A stretch of DNA of 64,000 nt, from positions 6,383,431 through 6,447,430 of the forward strand of contig NC_088322.1 in the NCBI RefSeq assembly GCF_910592395.1. The letters are read 5' to 3'. Each line of letters opens with the position of its first letter. Positions within the stretch are counted from its first letter, which is position 1. The notes beneath the pieces were generated by a model. It did not search any database. It saw nothing but the letters and a program-made list of their open reading frames with translations, and was not told where the DNA came from. The translations under genes were made by a program, and so were the position numbers. This stretch comes from Lineus longissimus (taxonomy: Eukaryota > Nemertea > Pilidiophora > Heteronemertea > Lineidae). This document shows positions 59,801-64,000 of the stretch, piece by piece.

Positions 59801-62800
59801 ACAGGGTATTACTCTTGATATGGCCTGGGTTGTCCCACAGGAGACAGGGTATTATTGTTGATATGGCCAAGGTTGTCCCACAGGAGACAGGGTATTACTC
59901 TTGATATGGCCTAGGTTGTCCCACAGGAGACAGGGTATTACTCTTGATATGGCCAAGGTTGTTCCACAAGAGACAGGGTATTACTCTTGATATGGCCTAG
60001 GTTGTTCCACAAGAGACAGGGTATTACTCTTGATATGGCCTAGGTTGTCCCACAGGAAACAGGGTATTACTCTTGATATGGCCAAGGTTGTTCCACAGGA
60101 GACAGGGTATTACTCTTGATATGGCCAAGGTTGTCCCACAGGAGACAGGGTATTATTGTTGATATGGCCAAGGTTGTCCCACAGGAGACAGGGTATTATT
60201 CTTGATATGGCCAAGGCTGTTCCACAGGAGACAGGGTATTACTCTTGATATGGCCTGGGTTGTCCCACAGGAGACAGGGTATTACTCTTGATATGGCCTA
60301 GGTTGTCCCACAGGAAACAGGGTATTACTCTTGATATGGCCAAGGTTGTTCCACAGGAGACAGGGTATTACTCTTGATATGGCCAAGGTTGTTCCACAGG
60401 AGACAGGGTATTACTCTTGATATGGCCTAGGTTGTTCCACAGGAGACAGGGTATTATTCTTGATATGGCCAAGGTTGTCCCACAAGAGACAGAGTATTAC
60501 TCTTGATATGGCCTGGGTTGTTCCACAGGAGACAGGGTATGACTCTTGATATGGCCTAGGTTGTCCCACATGAGACAGGGTATTACTCTTGATATGGCCT
60601 GGGTTGTTCCACAGGAGACAGGGTATGACTCTTGATATGGCCTAGGTTGTCCCACATGAGACAGGATATTATTCTTGATATGGCCAAGGTTGTTCCACAG
60701 GAGACAGGGTATTACTCTTGATATGGCCAAGGTTGTCTCACAGGAGACAGTGTATTATTCTTGATATGGCCAAGGTTGTCCCACAGGAGACAGGGTATTA
60801 TTGTTGATATGGCCAAGGTTGTCCCACAGGAGACAGGGTATTACTCTTGATATGGCCAAGGTTGTTCCACAGGAGACAGGGTATTACTCTTGATATGGCC
60901 AAGGTTGTTCCACAGGAGACAGGGTATTACTCTTGATATGGCCTAGGTTGTTCCACAGGAGACAGGGTATTACTCTTGATATGGCCAAGGTTGTTCCACA
61001 GGAGACAGGGTATTACTCTTGATATGGCCAAGGTTGTTCCACAAGAGACAGGGTATTACTCTTGATATGGCCTAGGTTGTTCCACAGGAGACAGGGTATT
61101 ACTCTTGATATGGCCAAGGTTGTTCCACAGGAGACAGGGTATTACTCTTGATATGGCCAAGGTTGTTCCACAGGAGACAGGGTATTACTCTTGATATGGC
61201 CAAGGTTGTTCCACAAGAGACAGGGTATTACTCTTGATATGGCCTAGGTTGTTCCACAAGAGACAGGGTATTACTCTTGATATGGCCTAGGTTGTCCCAC
61301 AGGAAACAGGGTATTACTCTTGATATGGCCAAGGTTGTTCCACAGGAGACAGGGTATTACTCTTGATATGGCCAAGGTTGTTCCACAGGAGACAGGGTAT
61401 TACTCTTGATATGGCCTAGGTTGTCCCACAGGAGACAGGGTATTACTCTTGATATGGCCTAGGTTGTTCCACAAGAGACAGGGTATTACTCTTGATATGG
61501 CCTAGGTTGTCCCACAGGAAACAGGGTATTACTCTTGATATGGCCAAGGTTGTCCTACAGGAGACAGGGTATTATTCTTGATATGGCCAAGGTTGTCCCA
61601 CAGGAGACAGGGTATTACTCTTGATATGGCCTAGGTTGTCCCACAGGAAACAGGGTATTACTCTTGATATGGCCAAGGTTGTTCCACAGGAGACAGGGTA
61701 TTACTCTTGATATGGCCAAGGTTGTTCCACAGGAGACAGGGTATTACTCTTGATATGGCCAAGGTTGTTCCACAGGAGACAGGGTATTACTCTTGATATG
61801 GCCAAGGTTGTTCCACAAGAGACAGGGTATTACTCTTGATATGGCCAAGGTTGTTCCACAGGAGACAGGGTATTATTCTTGATATGGCCAAGGTTGTTCC
61901 ACAGGAGACAGGGTATTACTCTTGATATGGCCAAGGTTGTCCCACAGGAGACAGGGTATTATTCCTGATATGGCCAAGGCTGTCCCACAGGAGACAGGGT
62001 ATTATTCCTGATATGGCCAAGGTTGTCTCACAGGAGACAGTGTATTATTCTTGATATGGCCAAGGTTGTCCCACAGGAGACAGGGTATTATTGTTGATAT
62101 GGCCAAGGTTGTCCCACAGGAGACAGGGTATTACTCTTGATATGGCCAAGGTTGTTCCACAGGAGACAGGGTATTACTCTTGATATGGCCAAGGTTGTTC
62201 CACAGGAGACAGGGTATTATTCTTGATATGGCCTGGGTTGTCCCACAGGAGACAGGGTATGACTCTTGATATGGCCTAGGTTGTTCCACACGAGACAGGG
62301 TATTATTCTTGATATGGCCAAGGTTGTCCCACAGGAGACAGGGTATGACTCTTGATATGGCCAAGGTTGTTCCACAGGAGACAGGGTATTATTCTTGATA
62401 TGGCCAAGGTTGTTCCACAGGAGACAGGGTATGACTCTTGATATGGCCAAGGTTGTTCCACAGGAGACAGGATATTATTCTTGATATGGCCAAGGTTGTT
62501 CCACAGGAGACAGGGTATTATTCTTGATATGGCCAAGGTTGTTCCACAGGAGACAGGGTATTACTCTTGATATGGCCAAGGTTGTTCCACAGGAGACAGG
62601 GTATTACTCTTGATATGGCCAAGGTTGTTCCACAGGAGACAGGGTATTATTCTTGATATGGCCAAGGTTGTTCCGCAGGAGACAGGGTATTACTCTTGAT
62701 ATGGCCAAGGTTGTCCCACATGAGACAGGGTATTATTCTTGATATGGCCAAGGTTGTTCCACAGGAGAGAGGATATTATTCTTGATATGGCCATGGTTGT

Positions 62801-64000
62801 TCCACAGGAGACAGGGTATTACTCTTGATATGGCCAAGGTTGTTCCACAGGAGACAGGATATTATTCTTGATATGGCCATGGTTGTCCCACAGGAGACAG
62901 GGTATTACTCTTGATATGGCCAGGGTTGTCCCACAGGAGACAGAGTATTACTCTTGATATGGCCAAAGTTGTCCCACATGAGACAGGGTATTATTCCTGA
63001 TATGGCCAAGGTTGTCCCACAGGAGACAGGGTATTACTCTTGATATGGCCAAGGTTGTCCCACAGGAGACAGGGTATTATTCCTGATATGGCCAAGGTTG
63101 TCCCACAGGAGACAGGGTATTACTCTTGATATGGCCAAGGTTGTCCCACATGAGACAGGGTATTATTCTTGATATGGCCAAGGTTGTTCCACAGGAGACA
63201 GGGTATTACTCTTGATACGGCCAAGGTTGTTCCACAGGAGACAGGGTATTACTCTTGATATGGCCAAGGTTGTCCCACATGAGACAGGGTATTACTCTTG
63301 ATATGGCCAAGGTTGTTCCACAGGAGACAGGGTATTACTCTTGATATGGCCAAGGTTGTTCCACAGGAGACAGGGTATTACTCTTGATGTGGCCAAGGTT
63401 GTTCCACAGGAGACAGGGTATTACTCTTGATATGGCCAAGGTTGTCCCACAGGAGACAGGGTATTACTCTTGATACGGCCAAGGTTGTTCCACAGGAGAC
63501 AGGGTATTACTCTTGATACGGCCTAGGTTGTTCCACAGGAGACAGGGTATTACTCTTGATATGGCCAAGGTTGTTCCACAGGAGACAGGGTATTACTCTT
63601 GATATGGCCAAGGTTGTCCCACATGAGACAGGGTATTATTCTTGATATGGCCAAGGTTGTTCCACCGAAGACAGGGTATTATACTTGATATGGCCAAGGT
63701 TGTCCCACAGGAGACATGTTATTATTCTTGAAATGGCCAAGGATGTCACACAGGAGACAGGGTATTACTCTTGATATGGCCTGGGTTGTCCCACAGGAGA
63801 CATGGTATTACTCTTGATATGGCCTAGGTTGTCCCACAAGAGTTAGGGTATGACTCTTGATATGGCCTAGGTTGTCCCACAAGAGACAGGGTATGACTCT
63901 TGATATGGCCTAGATTGTCCCACAGGAGACAAGGTATTATTCTTGATATGGCCAAGGTTGTCCCACAGGAGACAGGATATTACTCTTGATATGGCCGAGG
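56855..64000. repeat. Giant 43-bp minisatellite, ~166 copies, open at the window end
   Basis: The unit is ggccaaggttgttccacagg, agacagggtattactcttga, tat. Variants differ at a few fixed sites (gttcc/gtccc, attac/attat, ccaag/cctag). Blocks repeat at a higher order: 58906-59163 and 59164-59421 are near-identical 258-bp (6-unit) copies. All 67-77-aa ORFs here come from reading across the 43-bp units. No gene is present. Confidence 0.97.

Noticed and set aside
56855-64000. A CRISPR array or a repeat-protein gene
   Set aside because: The 43-bp units are contiguous with no unique spacers, and the setting is eukaryotic. The period is not a multiple of three and ORFs end after about 230 bp.

Overview
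The window is nuclear DNA of an animal, most likely a marine invertebrate bilaterian. It has intron-rich genes with GT-AG introns, an ortholog of the animal gene KRIT1 (CCM1), a TRIM/RBCC-type gene, and many tRNA- and 5S-derived SINEs, MITEs and minisatellites. Nothing in the sequence fixes the phylum; a lophotrochozoan or an invertebrate deuterostome fits best. No prokaryotic features (operons, CRISPR, IS elements) are present.

Layout. (1) 1-18.3 kb, + strand: the 3' two thirds of a KRIT1 gene. Eleven exons from 4809 to 18333 join in frame to 492 codons plus stop, covering the ankyrin repeats and the whole FERM domain. The N-terminal (Nudix and NPxY) exons are not confidently found; two weak candidates are listed. 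(2) Inside the 6.2 kb KRIT1 intron 8763-14974, on the opposite strand, lies an intronless 675-codon TRIM gene (10446-12473) with RING, two B-boxes, coiled coil and a propeller-like C-terminus. (3) 18.3-24.6 kb: non-coding, with SINE and MITE copies and a 13-copy array of a 144-bp repeat. (4) 24.6-35.9 kb, - strand: a gene of unknown function pieced together from about 11 exons (326 codons if all are right; about four of them are strong). (5) 36.5-53.0 kb, + strand: a complete 18-exon ankyrin-repeat gene of 705 codons in which all 17 introns are phase 0. Its start lies about 0.6 kb from the proposed start of the - strand gene, so the two may share a promoter region. (6) 53-56.9 kb: MITEs, short tandem repeats and three copies of a ~330-bp segment. 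(7) 56,855-64,000: one very large 43-bp minisatellite, about 166 copies, running off the window end.

The most unusual theme is the repeat landscape. Almost every large intron carries its own minisatellite (56, 49, 55, 23, 69, 41, ~31 and 61 bp units). Several visibly grew out of another element: one from the exon/donor boundary of KRIT1, one inside a MITE, one as ten perfect hairpins flanked by MITE-like ends, and the 43-bp array from the end of a duplicated segment. Two transcription-related features stand out: the nested antisense TRIM gene and an intronic array of TGACGTCA (CRE) palindromes.

The genes do not form an evident pathway. KRIT1 is known as a Rap1/HEG1/CCM2-binding scaffold at cell junctions, TRIM proteins are usually RING E3 ubiquitin ligases, and the other two genes have no assigned role.
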